From positions 4,209,182 through 4,273,181 of the forward strand of contig NC_087384.1 in NCBI RefSeq assembly GCF_963675165.1: a stretch of 64,000 bases of DNA, given 5' to 3'. This document shows positions 13,391-25,613 of this stretch, piece after piece. Each line of letters starts with the position of its first letter. The stretch's first letter is position 1. The DNA is from Halichondria panicea (Eukaryota; Porifera; Demospongiae; Suberitida; Halichondriidae). The notes under the pieces are model-generated. The model saw only the letters and a list, made by a program, of their open reading frames with translations, searched no databases and was not told the DNA's origin. The position numbers were made by a program, and so were the translations under genes.

Positions 13391-14461
13391 TTATGAAGTA
13401 GTCGGCTTTGCTCGACGATTGAAGATCAATTTTCGATACTTTTGTAATACGTCCTGTCTAAAAAGGAAAGCAATACAAACTGTTACTCCTTGAAAGCTGT
13501 TTAGTAAAACGACAGTCCTTGTGAACCAGACGTTTGTGAAAACGTACTTGAAAATGGCACATATCCATGTTATTCCACTGGCACAGAAGATAGTAATGAC
13601 AAAACGTGTGTATTGTACATTTGTTTGCTTGTTTGAATGCTTTCTGCTGCAATAAAAAGCATGTGATCTGATCACTAGAGTAACAAAAATAGTAAACATA
13701 ATCAGATTGAAGAGCATGGAACTCGAGAATGGAATGTCGACAAAAATAACCTGTGATATGAGATGATTTATCCAACAGGCGGTAGGATAACGCGCGTATC
13801 CAACCCATTCGCTTGTATTGTCAACAACTATTGCTGCTGTTACGATCGATAATGGAACTCCCCAACCAAACACTAATAGTGCAGGAACTCGTCCGTATTG
13901 ACAGTTCAGAGACTCTTTTTTCAGTTTACAAGCATTATTGAAGCAATAAACTGTATCTAACATTGTGACTGACATGAGCATAAATTGTGACAGCATGAAA
14001 AAATGTAGCAACACTGCTACAGTGTAGCACATCTTTTCTGGGTGGATCACTATAGATCCCAATATTACCACTGTTAAATCGAATCCACAATTGGCCAGGC
14101 ACAAGTTAATTATTAGCACATGAAAAGAAGTGCAGATGGTGCGAAACATACATAATGATATTATCACAAAACCATCACCGACAATTGACAGACTGCACGC
14201 CACCGCTAGTAAAATTTGAAAGAGCTTTGTATCATCATAGTTAGGCATACAACCTTGGGGCTCCCCCATCTCATTATAGCACACCACTTGCACTGTCTCA
14301 TTACTGTCGGATGTCCATCTTTCTGGATCACTCAAGTTCTTTATTGGCACTAGCGTTAATCCATTAGAACAAGTCAGTCCAGTGCATGCTTGTCCATTGC
14401 ATAAAGACCTGCTGACGATGATTTGTAGAATAACTATCTGCAGAATACTAGCTATGGGCAT
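13391..14461 (-). CDS. Secretin/adhesion-class (7tm_2) receptor B1, intact
   Basis: Single-exon frame of 356 residues. I chose the Met at 14461 because it opens a hydrophobic signal peptide (MPIASILQIVILQIIVSRSL) and aligns with all paralogs; an in-frame Met exists 23 codons upstream. The ectodomain is only about 75 residues, Cys-rich, with sequons NLSD and NETV. TM spans are roughly 80-105, 112-135, 145-170, 190-213, 235-264, 284-307 and 313-335. Class B2 hallmarks: TM4 FGWGVP (198-203), ECL2 CW (229-230) pairing with Cys145 at TM3, TM6 GITWI (296-300), TM7 NSFQG (321-325). No GAIN domain or GPS is visible, and the cytoplasmic tail is short (~20 residues). Expected at the plasma membrane; ligand unknown. 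It faces the POT relic at 9730-10514. Confidence 0.87.
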   Translation of the reverse strand: MPIASILQIVILQIIVSRSLCNGQACTGLTCSNGLTLVPIKNLSDPERWTSDSNETVQVVCYNEMGEPQGCMPNYDDTKLFQILLAVACSLSIVGDGFVIISLCMFRTICTSFHVLIINLCLANCGFDLTVVILGSIVIHPEKMCYTVAVLLHFFMLSQFMLMSVTMLDTVYCFNNACKLKKESLNCQYGRVPALLVFGWGVPLSIVTAAIVVDNTSEWVGYARYPTACWINHLISQVIFVDIPFSSSMLFNLIMFTIFVTLVIRSHAFYCSRKHSNKQTNVQYTRFVITIFCASGITWICAIFKYVFTNVWFTRTVVLLNSFQGVTVCIAFLFRQDVLQKYRKLIFNRRAKPTTS

Positions 14462-15192
14462 TTCGATGTTAAGTTTATTTTGATATACTACCAACTTGGT
14501 TGATATTGACAAGCATTCCACATTGCACACTTACTAGGCGAGTGATAGTTTTCCCATGGCAATGCTTGGTTAATATGTACGTAGGAAGTTAATAGTCATT
14601 GTGTAGGAGTGATTAAGCGATATGACACTAATTGAAGTATTATAATTCTAACAGTAAACAGATTACGGCAAACAGACGTCCTCCGGATGTCAATTACCCA
14701 ATGACCTATGTCATGCATATCTATACTATATGACACTCGATCTTTATACAAAGAGTGCATGGCAATGTGCAATTTGAGGTCACAGCTATAGATGTCTATA
14801 ACTCGTCCAGCACATTCTCGCCAAGAACATGCATTATGAATTGTCCCAGTTCCTGAACATGCTGAGAGTGAAAAAAGAAATCGAGACAAAGAGAAAAGTT
14901 AATGTATATAGACATTTAAACACAACTATATATATATATGTATGGTACCTGGAAATAGGGCCAAGAACTACAATGCAACATTTTTTGAAAAAGGATACTC
15001 GAGACTCACTCTAAATCTGCTAGCAAAACTAATCAGGTTGCATGTATTATACGCTTTGCTCCACTCAAGATTTCCTATACTAAGTCTTCATTACAACTCT
15101 CATTCCTTACCAGCATTATTATTATAGGACAACTGTTTGATTGGATGCATAAAGACATAGGACTACTGTTTGATTGAGAATGCATGAAGACA
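14462..15192. other. Receptor B1 upstream flank to unit boundary
   Basis: Likely contains the promoter and 5' UTR of B1, but I cannot point to a core element. A tatatatatat tract lies at about 14928-14940. The counterpart upstream of B2 is 29603-30334 and is nearly identical. No gene seen. Confidence 0.45.
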
Positions 15193-18061
15193 TAGGCCAA
15201 CTCGTAGCATCAAAGGGGGTTATTACACTAGTACTTACAATAGCTAGGATTGGCCGAGGAATGCACCAATAAGTAAGGAGAGAGAGAGCCGTACGTCAAA
15301 CCGCTTAACAGACAATAATAAAGCATTTGCATCACTACTTTACAAACATTATTTTGATGCTTAAGACTTTGAATGTGTTCCCCCTGGAATACTCATAATC
15401 ACTTGTTATGTTTGTTAATGGTCCTGTATGCAACATTTGCACATGAATGAAATATATACACTTGTTTCAAAGGGTACCCATTAATTGTTGTTATTACAGT
15501 ATAATATCACTTCGTTAGGAACAGACATGTACTGTGACAGCTATATACAGCATGCCACGAATATTATTTCACCTCCAAAACTGCTAATAAAAGGGAGAGA
15601 GTATTGAACGAAGCAATACCTTGGATCAGGAAAGTAAAGTGACTTCCTGCTTGGTAACTGACCAATCCGAGCGCCTGGAGCTGCCACTTGGCTCGAGGCA
15701 GCAATGTTATTGCCAAATTGTCTGTACACGTGCATGTTTCAGTCAGGAAGTTACGTTACGTTCTGATGCAAAGTATGCATATGTTCCATACTCTCTCGCT
15801 CTTCTTGAAATTATAACAATACATAAATGTCAACCGTGCATGCTAACATATTGTACGTACTTCTTCATTGCATACACAGCTTGTTTTATGTACTTAGAAC
15901 TACACATCATTAACTTGCATAATAGACCTGTGAATAAAGTTGTGATGGATGACATACTACTCTCTCCCACTCGCTTGTTTTGATACTTTTTGGTGATTAC
16001 CCCACATAACAAACGTTTTTGTGGGACTAGGAATTTTTATAGTTGGTTTCAATACGTAATACCAGTATATCCTTGTAATTCTGGGAATACTCAATAATTA
16101 TACTACTGCACTGGAATTTGTACAGTAAAGCAGTGCATGCTATTACATACCACATCTGTAGCAATAACTGCACGTTGTCAAGCTGTAGTTGCATGATGTC
16201 AAGCCACGATTACAAAGGGGCTATTTTTGAATAGCGCCAAGCAAAGAGCGCAGCGAAAACTGATCATAATAATCAGCACTCAATTATAGCATGGCTACTA
16301 TAACAATTAGGCACTGTTTACAGCACCCGGCTTTGCCTCATGCAATTAGAGGGCCTTGCCATTGCAACTTTGTCGAGTCTCAAAGACTAGTTATCTACAC
16401 ATGTTCTGAATAGGAAAAAGCAGATGGTGATGTACTTCTTTAAGCAGGTTTATTGTATGTACATGTATATTAGTTATCGTGATGATTTATTTTATTTTAC
16501 AGACGTTAGAAGCAGTTCTGTATGTTCACAATAAAGGAATGATGCATGCAGAAGAGGTACGACAGACGCGGTGCAGCTCTAAAATTAGCGTTCTTTCAGA
16601 TAACGAACAGCTGGTCTTGAGGCTAATTGATAACCCACTTTCTTTGCCCTTTGTTGAGTGTGGGGAAATTGGGGGAAATTCATACAGTAAACTAAGGCGT
16701 GCAAGACAATACAGTGAACTCTTTTAGGCAGCATGCTATTAATAGCATAAGATTAAAGGGACCCATGGTTGCAGTGTGGTAAGGAGTGTTACATAAATAA
16801 CCATCCATAACCTGAGTGAATCATGCACAGGCCGATTTTTCTTTAATGAAACGGAGCGGAAGGCGTTCAAAGAAAAAACGGCCTGGGACCAAGGTGTCAA
16901 TCCCAAGGCACTAGTTTCCGTTTTATAAGAAAATCGGCGTGGGGACAAGGCCACATCATTAATATTAGCCTTGGTCCCAGGCCGATTTTTTTTTAATAGA
17001 ACGAAGTTGAAAATACGTTGGCAGCCTAGCTAGAGACAACTCGACTGAGAACGAGGCTACATTAGTATATGACAGTGCCGTCGTAGGTTCGCATGAAGAT
17101 TAAACATTCTGCCCAAGATCTCTCAGTTGATTGCATGCTCCTTTGTTGCTGTACAATGTTACCAGTAAAGGGAGTAAGACAGTAGCCTCGATTCTAGGCT
17201 AATACGACAAGCGCGGTATTTCCAGTTCCTGGACGTATAGATAGGCCTCGGTGGATTTTTCTCGATCTTATAAATTTTATAATAATTATTTATGCACCTC
17301 TTTAACTATATACCTTTTCTCATTATGCTGCTACTATTGACTAAACAATGTAATGATTCTCGTTAATTTTAATCTATACCTCGCCCGATTCACGTGCAGA
17401 TTTCTGCAACAAGCTGAGTTGTAAATGGTTAATAGAAGTGTTTTTTGCTTTCAATCTTCTCGCACCTATTTTCCCCAGCATATTATTCTCTATACTCAGG
17501 AGTCTCTATTTTTATGAATTATGCTAGCAAAATTCTCCAACGACTACGTATGGAAGGAAGTTTGTAACAAAAATTGATCACAATACGTGTCATGAGATTT
17601 TCATGATGTGCTGCGAGCTGCTCATGACGCATTCTAAACTGAAAGTAGTGTACCCCATTGATATCGTGGCGTTTAGTCGAGGAATAATAATTATGATAAT
17701 TATCCTCGCATAATTAATTTTTAGCACTACGGTACACAACGTTGCCAGAGCACAGAGCCTCGCATAATTATATTTCAAGCACTATGGTACACAACGTTGC
17801 CAGAGCATAGAGCCTCGCGTACGTTCTTATCTCACCGTAGCGAGAACAAAATATCATGATGCAAAACAATGGCAAAATACTGATTCTCTGTCTGATTCTC
17901 GCTTGATCCTACTGACTCGTGAGTATATGGTGGCGGCTGAAAAGGACTGCATGGAGTACATGTGTGCCTAGAACAGCACAGCTCTCTAAATTCAACGAAA
18001 GGTAGAAAAGAGGATAATATAGAGAAGTTGAACATTCCTCATTCACACACGCCGATCATGT

Positions 18062-18437
18062 CAGTGGCGCATCTAGGATTCTTGAAAGGGGGGGGTTCCA
18101 GCTAGGGGCTCTGAGCGGGTCAAGGAGGACTGATATTTTACTAAAAAAAGGTCGTTACTTCTTCGAAACAGTGAGCATGCGCATTGACACACCGAATTTT
18201 TTCCTAAAAAAAAGGTCATCACTTCAATCTGCATGCACTACGCTGGAGAGTTTTTAGCCTTCATAGTCACTGAAACTGCACAGACAGAGCTTCGCAGGAC
18301 TAAAGGTAAGTAAGAAGTGCATATGAAAGCTAGTAAGAAAGGAACACTTGCTAATTAGTTGCTTGAGCCTCCCACTCACTTCTTTCTCAAAGGGGGGTTC
18401 AATTGAACCCAAAGAACCCCCTCTGGATCCACCACTG
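18062..18437. mobile_element. Unit 2 copy of the CAGTGG-end MITE
   Basis: Both ends are recognisable: cagtggcgcatctagg on the left and the complement of cagtggtggatccagagg on the right. It holds a G-run near the left end and short A-runs, with no transposase frame. Confidence 0.65.
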
Positions 18438-19156
18438 CCTATAACTTGTCTTCTCCCCCATAGAGAAGCTACAACATTCTGATAAAAGGCTCGCCTCTCT
18501 ATACTCACACAAACAATCAGCTGGCTTGGCTACGTTGCATTCTCGCTTTAGTATATAAGAGGCGTGAGATCCTCAAGGGGAACAGTATTATTACACCCTG
18601 CTCTTTGATAGATTAACAATGGACGAATCAAAGTTGCATTCTGAAACCTGAACCTTCCATAATTATACCACATGCTTAAACTTTGCACCATTCCTTTCTT
18701 CCCAATATGTAAATGTTTCTCTACTATAATTATTGTTGGCTTGCTACAGTTAACTTTAACCTAGAACTTTTCTCTTTCTGTTTCCTATACACAAACCAAT
18801 ACAAACTTAGCAGAATCAGTAGATTAGCTATCAGCCATTATTTTGCAACATAGAATTTCCACATGCAGCCACGTGGCTATACTATAGCCATGTATCAGTC
18901 TACAGTTTTTACTGCTTATCAGTATTACACATAAGGCCACTGTTAGTTGCATACTTGTTTCAGATGAGAATACTAGCTCAACCCCGATGAGGGAGGGAGG
19001 TCTTCCTTACCCATTATCCCATTATTTGATGACGTCATATCCTGTTTTTTAACTGACGAAAATACACAAAAGGATGGAGTCTGAACATAAAAATAGTTTA
19101 ATTTTTTTGACGCACTGGCTTTTTGGTGCACAGTGTAACTTGCACATGGCACATAG

Positions 19157-19212
19157 TAGCCTCGATTCCAGGCCGATTAAAATATATTTTAATCGGCCTT
19201 GAATCGAGGCTA
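19157..19212. repeat. Near-perfect hairpin, TAGCCTCGATTC family
   Basis: Arms tagcctcgattccaggccgat and the complementary atcggccttgaatcgaggcta flank a short AT core, with one mismatch. At the matching place in unit 1 (about 5410-5430) only tagccttgaatcgaggcta remains, as if the hairpin collapsed. Confidence 0.8.
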
Positions 19213-19327
19213 GGCACATAGTAAAATAATGCAATGTCAGCAAAAAAAGGACTTTAACCACAAATAATGGCTGCTATCAGCAATAATGACTTAATTAAGG
19301 AGGTGAGCAAACCCGAGGAGGGAGGTT

Positions 19328-20134
19328 CAGGGGCGTTTCTAGAGATTGAAGCAGGAGGGTGCTCAATAGTACAGAAAAAAATGGAGCCGCACGCATAGCG
19401 TGCGCGATTTTACGCCCCCGCATTTATTGCGGCGTATCTTTCATACATCCAGCTCCTCCCCCATGCAGCCTTGCAGCAAAAAAGTACAGCACACTGCCCA
19501 AGAAAAGAGCGGCTCTTACTATTCTCCTCTAGAGCTTCTCTCTTCCATTCTAGTTCTGTTACTATGTTACTAGACAAAGCATCTAGCTACAATAATTTTT
19601 CTGTGTATCTTCTTGTAAATGACAATACAATGTATAATGTTGTAGTTTGTAGCCCAGAGCAATCTATAGTACCGGTACTATAGCTCATAGTTTCCTGCTA
19701 AATACACTCAAATGAGATCTAATACATGCATAGGGTGATAATAAGACATAATTATGTGTCAGTCATCTTATAGGATCTCCGTGCACTATTCTCCTGGGGT
19801 ACATCCTAGCAAACTGGTCAATCACAATGGGGATGTCCAGTCATTCTAGTGTTAGTCATTGCTTCTCAGTATCTCTCAGTGGAGCAAGAGGTGACTGGGA
19901 TAGTGCAGAGGATCTATTATGCTAGCAGTACGTACATAACAACATTGGAATGGCACTACTGATTGCACATGCTCAATTGGGCGTGGTCATGACTTGTAAT
20001 CGTTGTGTCAATGAGATAGAGCTGCACAGTTAGCTAGCTAGCTACTGAGCTGAGTGATACGATTAGTTTCATGGTTGTCTGGGAGGACAGGGGGGTGCTC
20101 AAGCCCCCAAAGCCCCCCATTGTACACGCCACTG
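19328..20134. mobile_element. Non-autonomous DNA transposon inserted only in unit 2
   Basis: Unit 1 reads gggaggttgatctg without interruption. Unit 2 reads gggaggtt, then 807 bp beginning caggggcgtttc and ending gtacacgccactg, then aggttgatctg. This is a precise filled/empty pair with 5 bp target duplication AGGTT and short inverted ends of CAGKGGCGT type. The only frame of note inside (19471-19683, 70 residues) has no recognisable transposase motif. Confidence 0.8.
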
Positions 20135-20234
20135 AGGTTGATCTGAAACAAGCATGCAACTAACAGTGGCCTAATTATTAAAAAAAACTATAGGGGTGCA
20201 ATATATACATGTAGAAATACCACACAGTCGCACC

Positions 20235-20282
20235 TAGCCTCGATTCAAGGCCGTATTTTAAATCGGCCTTGAATAGAGGCTA
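20235..20282. repeat. Hairpin, TAGCCTCGATTC family (unit 2)
   Basis: Same palindromic structure as the unit 1 hairpin at 5639-5685, with one arm mismatch. Confidence 0.75.
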
Positions 20283-20416
20283 AGTCGCACCATGCAACTG
20301 ACAAACTTCCTTTGGTCACAAGATTCTGAAATACGATCTGCTTGTTTTGTTTGAAACTCTTGCACATGGGCTGGTAGGCAATAGATCTAATCTACCGGTA
20401 ATACAAGTATAATACC

Positions 20417-21548
20417 ATTTTTTTGGACATTGCCAAACAATTTTCAGAACCACAACTCTCTTAAATTCGTATGAGCTTAAGGACCACACAATATGAAGGT
20501 GTACTTGTCGGCTTACTACATGCATGCAACCGGAAGGTTCAAATTCCGATTATAATAATATCCTCTGTTACGGTATTCAGTGTTTTTCCGAAAGAGTCGC
20601 CAATGTTTTGAATCACTTGCAAATTCTGGTATTAAAAGATTTAATTTTTGGACCTTAGCTGTTAGATCTACTTCAAATCTCTCCACAACCGAAACGGCAC
20701 TAAAAAACGAGCACTGCAGAGGATGTGTAGATATGTAAGCTACATTGAACCTTTCATAAGATAGCCAAACTATAGATTTTGTGACAAAGTCCCAGATCTT
20801 AAGCTTATGCTTGGTCTTTTCTCTCCCTATATATACCCGATTATACCCATGCACTATAACAATTGTTTACTGTTCTATTAATCACTACAAACCCACCACC
20901 TTATGTTGCTATGGAAACATTTTAGTTGTAGCTTATTTACCTACACAATGATATCAGAACATTTTCTTGGATATTTACATTTAAGTATAACTACTCATGG
21001 TAACCTCCCTTTGGCTGGGTGCACTGTACGCTTATTATTTTTTAGGGGGTGTCAACATTTTATTTCGCCAATTTTCGCTAAGAAGCAGATGGTATCGAGG
21101 CTAAACACTGATTTCTGAGCAAAGTTTATTTCGACAATTTGCAAAATCATGCAGATATACAAGTCTTGAGACCAGCTCTAGCTTCGTATTTGACCTTGAG
21201 AACAAGCCGCTCATGGTGTCAAGGCTAGCACAAAAACACACTGACTTCTAAGCAAAATTGGCGAAAATAAAAATAACGTTTTAAGCTTACAGACACTAAA
21301 AACTATAGGCTAAAAGTCTGCAAGAGAAGTTTGCAGAAATTCAACGAGTGCATGACCTTAATTAGCTCAGGTCAAGTGGTTTCTTCCTCCTCTGAGGTAC
21401 AAGTGTAAACTCGATACATCGGGAGAGGAGGGATTTTCTCGAAATTATGAGGGGGTATTTGAGCAATGAAGCAGGCAAAAGCAGGAGTACCTGAGGGGAT
21501 TCAGCTGTCAGCTTACCAGGAGGAGGAGATGACTACCATTGAAGACTA
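20417..21548 (+). pseudogene. POT/SLC15 transporter relic, split (unit 2)
   Basis: Unit 2 equivalent of 5826-6951. The first block (about 20417-20532) matches the TMKGVLVGLL region of the transporter with extra small indels. The second (about 21380-21548) matches the C-terminal tail. The filler between them is retained, including the opposite-strand 112-residue frame at 20516-20854. Confidence 0.8.
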
Positions 21549-21679
21549 AAGGTGATCGAGAACAAAATTTACTGATTTTATGTTCCAGCATACACAAAGG
21601 GCACTGCAAAAGCAGGCCACCATTAAGTACTAGAGTACAAAGTGCAGAAGAAGCCGTATGTAATAACCATGCATGTATA

Positions 21680-22664
21680 TATATAGCCTCGATCCCAGGC
21701 CGATCCGTCTCTAATTGAACGCTAGGTCGCCTCCTCGGCCTGGTATTGATTGTATCTGGGCGTGTATCTGGGCATGTGCTGTGGTTGCTGTGGTTGCTCA
21801 GGTATTCGCTAAAAAAGAGCGAATACCTGAGCAAGGTGGAGCGAATAGAACACTAATAGTGTATGTAAGCATACTTACTCCGTAAAATCACCGTTAAATC
21901 ACAAAGAACTCCGTGTCTTAGGTCTATTCGTCATAGATATAGGCTTAGCTAGCTGGAGTGTGAGGAGCTGTCTTGTGCGAAGAAAGAAGGAGCATCACTC
22001 TTGTGAAAGAACAGATCTAGGTTCTCAAGTTTCTGCTATCAGTTGGCTACCTTTGATTGACTACACAATTTAATACAAGCGCTTGATTAGACCACTGATT
22101 TCCAGATACACTTGGTAGAGTCTATCCTCAGACTCTGGCCATCGATCTCTTGTATACTATGCTCAGGGGTGTCCACAAGTGGCTGGGCCTGGGATGTATT
22201 GTCAAGGTGAGCGATATAAATCAATAATACCCTTTCATCATTGGAAATTGTACACTATAGCCTATAGCCCAATCCTTGGTATCTGGATCAAGATATGACA
22301 TTACGGCACTGGCACTGGTGTTGTGTTAGCCTCCTTCACCGGCCTTCAAGGAAGTGCGGCCTGGGATCGTGGCTAGTTTGTGTGGACCATCACTGTGAGT
22401 TACAAAATGTATAGTGGAATGGTGAATTTAAGTTCATGAATACTAATTTGTATACAGGAGCAAAATGGAACCTTCCCCTCCAACCCCCGTCGTACTCCTC
22501 CTAGCTGATGGGTGTGAACTCATTGAAAGAGGATGCCCCAGTGCCACTCGTGTCCTTCCCAAGGGTCCGATCTTATAGAACTACCTGCGCTAAAACTACT
22601 GACGTGGAATGGCTCTTTCAACACTTGTGGTTGCTATCCTGACCAGTGACGTCAGGATAGCAAC
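21680..22664. other. Foreign ~0.98 kb block replacing the 3' end of receptor A2
   Basis: Unit 1 sequence from about 7086 to 7511 is missing here and this unrelated block takes its place. It begins tagcctcgatcccaggccg and holds two hairpins: 21796-21810/21818-21832 (gctcaggtattcgct arms) and 22629-22642/22652-22665 (ggttgctatcctga arms). The right arm of the second hairpin abuts the surviving receptor sequence exactly. No open frame with a recognisable domain. It looks like a rearranged transposon remnant. Confidence 0.7.
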
Positions 22665-23451
22665 CTGATCACTAGAGCAATAAGAATAGTGAACATAATG
22701 ACATTGAAGAGTATGGAAATCGAGAATGGTATGCCGATAAAAATAACCTCTGAGACAAGATAATCTATCCAGCAGGTGTTAAGATCATGCCCATATCCTA
22801 CCCATTTGCTTGTATTGTCAACAATTAGAGCTGCTGTTACGATCGATAATGGCACTCCCCAGCCAAACACTAAATCTAGTAGTATAGGAATCCATCTGTA
22901 TCGACAGTTCAGGGACTGTTTCTTCAGTTTACTAGCATTATAGAAGGAACAAACAGTATCTAACATTGTGGCTGACATGAGCATGAATTGTGACAACAGG
23001 AAAAAATGTAGCAACACTGCTCTTTTGTGTTCTCTAAAGATCTCAATATTACCACTGTTAGATCGAATCCACAATTGGCCAGGCACACGTTAATTATCAG
23101 CACATGAAAAGAAGTGCGGATGGTTCGAAACAGACATAATGATGTTATTACAAAACCATCACCAACAGTTGACAGACTGCACACAACCTTTAGCACAATT
23201 TGAAAGAGTTCCATATCATCATAGTCAGGCAGACAGCCCTGGAGCTCTCCCATCTCGTTATAGTACACCACTTGCACAGTCTCATTAGTGTCGGAGGTCC
23301 ATCTCTCTGAATCACTAAAGTTAGTTATTGGCACTAGTAACAATCCATCCGGACAGCTCATTCCAGTGCATGCATATGGTTGTCCATTGCATAAAAATCT
23401 GCTTACGATGATTTGTAGAATAACTATCTGCAGAATACTGGCTATGGGCAT
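22665..23451 (-). pseudogene. Secretin/adhesion-class 7TM receptor A2, truncated
   Basis: Starts at 23451 (MPIAS). The ectodomain and TM1-TM2 are intact and lack the 5-base deletion of A1. It shares the 16-base deletion at the start of TM3 with A1, which shifts the frame. TM4-TM5 are readable in the second frame up to LIALVIR, where the foreign block begins, so TM6 and TM7 are missing. The shared deletion predates the unit 1/unit 2 duplication; the truncation followed it. Confidence 0.88.
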
Positions 23452-24270
23452 TATGCATGTGTTTGATAAGCTTTCAACGTGCGGATGTGTCTGAGTATAT
23501 GCACCACTAATTGATACATTCCATGTATATAATACCGGTACATGCACACTGTGACAGTCAGGCAATTCTATTTCCCATGGTGATTTGAATGGGAAAGCAT
23601 TAAGTTGGAGTTTATTCATAGACATAGTCTTTGTGTAGGGGGTTAATTAATTTATGTAATCGAAGTATCTATACATGCAGGATCGTAAATTTAATGCATA
23701 AACATTTGCAATATGCTAGGATTGGCTAGGGAGTACCGAAAAGTATCGAAATACGAGAATCTAGGGAGACCGGTATAAGGATATTATTAACCCGAGGCCA
23801 CGCCGCGGTGACTCGGGATAGTAGTTGTTCTGTGTATTCCGAGTCTGCTCACCTGGATGCGATAGCGCTGTGTTTGTACCATGGATAGCCTCAACAAAAC
23901 AAGGTAGTAGTTAGTAGTTAGATGTTATAAAGCTTCAGTGTCGAATAAAAGTGAGCAAAAGCTAAGAAGCTAAGAAGCTTGAATTTGCACATTGGTCTAT
24001 ATGTATACACGGCTTTGACTCGAGGCTGTAGAGACCCAAATTAACGCCAAAGGTTTGCACTTCAGTGTTCTAGTTCTTCATTGTATTTAACACAGAATGC
24101 ACTTGAAAAGTGTTGTACCGGTGTCATAAAATTTTAGGCCCCCCATGAGATTGGGCCCCCCGGGCCTAGAATTTTAACATTCTAGCCCCCCCCCCTAACT
24201 GCGCAACAGCGGTAATATTCAAAAGTACAACAACAAAAAACCAGCTATATTAATACAGTATTTACAGTCT

Positions 24271-24588
24271 ATGCAGTGCCAGTTGCTGAATGAAGCTCTC
24301 CTCACACGCACACATTTCATGCAACTGGTCGACCGGCTGGCCCAGCCATCACAGCACCATTCCATGAATCAGGCCTCATGCAGCACAAAGCACTTGCATA
24401 GGGGCCAACTGTCCCGAATTGGTCAGGACTATCCCAGATTACAAAGGAAACTGCTATTCACCTCAGATATATATCCTGGATTTGCAAGGTTGCTGCTTCT
24501 GAGCAGCTATGTTACTCCAAAAAGCTTATCAAGCCTGGAAAAGCTTATACTGCTAGAATCTTCAAACAATGAGCTTTACACAAGATAA
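24271..24588 (+). CDS. Unit 2 copy of the unrecognised 105-residue frame (doubtful)
   Basis: Differs from 9149-9466 by one residue. Retention of the frame in a recent duplicate is expected by chance, so this is recorded only for completeness. Confidence 0.22.
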   Translation: MQCQLLNEALLTRTHFMQLVDRLAQPSQHHSMNQASCSTKHLHRGQLSRIGQDYPRLQRKLLFTSDIYPGFARLLLLSSYVTPKSLSSLEKLILLESSNNELYTR

Positions 24589-24851
24589 ACTAGCTCTAAT
24601 AAATGGGCAGTGCTCACTTGCTTGTGCACTTATTACATGCATGTACTGTGATTCCACCATGATAGATAAAAGAGTTTCTCTCTTCTCTCTATGATTCCAT
24701 ATTGAGAGCTGAGCTAGTGATGCATCTCCACAACAACAAAAATCGTGTGCTTTATAATTTATTGTGAAGTCACAAAATTTTGCCTCCTTTGGCGGCCAGC
24801 CATTCAGGGGATAATGCCCCCATGTTTTGTCCTGCTGGGAAAGTTGGAATG

Positions 24852-25613
24852 ATGGATTCTCTTGGAAAGTGGGTCTCTTTCTAATTTGATCACACTAATT
24901 TTTATGCCCGTTTACATCTGGGTAGTGTATACTGTGATGTGAAAAACAGGGTACACCCGAATACTTTAGGCATATCGGCCGTTTTCTATACACTGTCTGT
25001 GGCTAGCATGTTAGTGATTGATCTGATAGGACATGTCACAAGGTATATTAATCAAGAACAGAATACCATCTGCTTGTTTTTTCAAAAGAGAGATGACATT
25101 GACTCTTTGCACATGAGCTGGGGGTACAAATAATACCAAATCTTTTATTGGACATTGCCCCTAAGGCTATTATTTTGTTAGCCACAACTCATATCAGCTC
25201 AAGGACCACACACAATGAAAGGTGTACTTGTCGGCCTACTATATGCAATCAGAAGATTCTACTAACTTATAGGTGCTGCCTTCGTATATCCATTTAGTGT
25301 CTATTCACAAAGAAAAATTGCTCAGGAGTCTACCATTGTTAGTTGCGAATTTGGTTACTTCTTGGTGACGCTGGCATTAGCTCTGGGAGGTGTGGTTTGT
25401 TTCGTAGTCAGTGCCTGCAGGTATACAAGTATAGAGTACGTGGGGAAGAAGGGTTTTCCCAGAGTGACGTGGAGGAGGTATTTGAGCGACGAATCAGGCA
25501 AGAGCAGGAGTACCTGAGGGGATTCAGTCAACAGGAGCTAGCTGTCAGCTTCTTGTCAGGAAGAGGAGATGGCAGACATATGGTCAAGGATCAAATGACT
25601 ATGACATGTAGAT
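24852..25613 (+). pseudogene. POT/SLC15 transporter relic, C-terminal third (unit 2)
   Basis: Equivalent of 9730-10514, with further damage: extra small deletions near 24943 and 25190, and a stop where Gln is expected in RGFYQL (near 25263, ctaactt). The charged tail still reads in one frame (25343-25613). Confidence 0.87.

Larger units (their letters stand above)
1..15192. repeat. Tandem segmental duplication, unit 1
   Basis: The sequence from position 1 recurs almost base for base from 15193 and again from 30335, in the same order and orientation. Differences are scattered single bases and discrete indels. The unit holds, in order: noncoding repeats (1-5190), a MITE, a split POT transporter relic, broken receptor A1, a second POT relic and intact receptor B1. 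The true left edge of the array lies outside the window. A motif beginning taggccaactcgtagcatc marks each unit start. Confidence 0.93.
18935..20171. mobile_element. Unit 2 copy of the GGCCAC MITE, carrying a nested insertion
   Basis: Same ends as the unit 1 element at 5191-5578. The extra length is the 807 bp element at 19328-20134 plus a longer hairpin at 19157-19212. Confidence 0.75.

Noticed and set aside
13458-13808. 116-codon frame overlapping receptor B1
   Set aside because: Same strand, different frame, wholly inside the receptor coding sequence; a shadow.
13391-14530. Upstream Met at 14530 as the start of receptor B1
   Set aside because: The extra 23 residues are hydrophilic and not shared by paralogs, and would bury the signal peptide; the Met at 14461 aligns with all copies.
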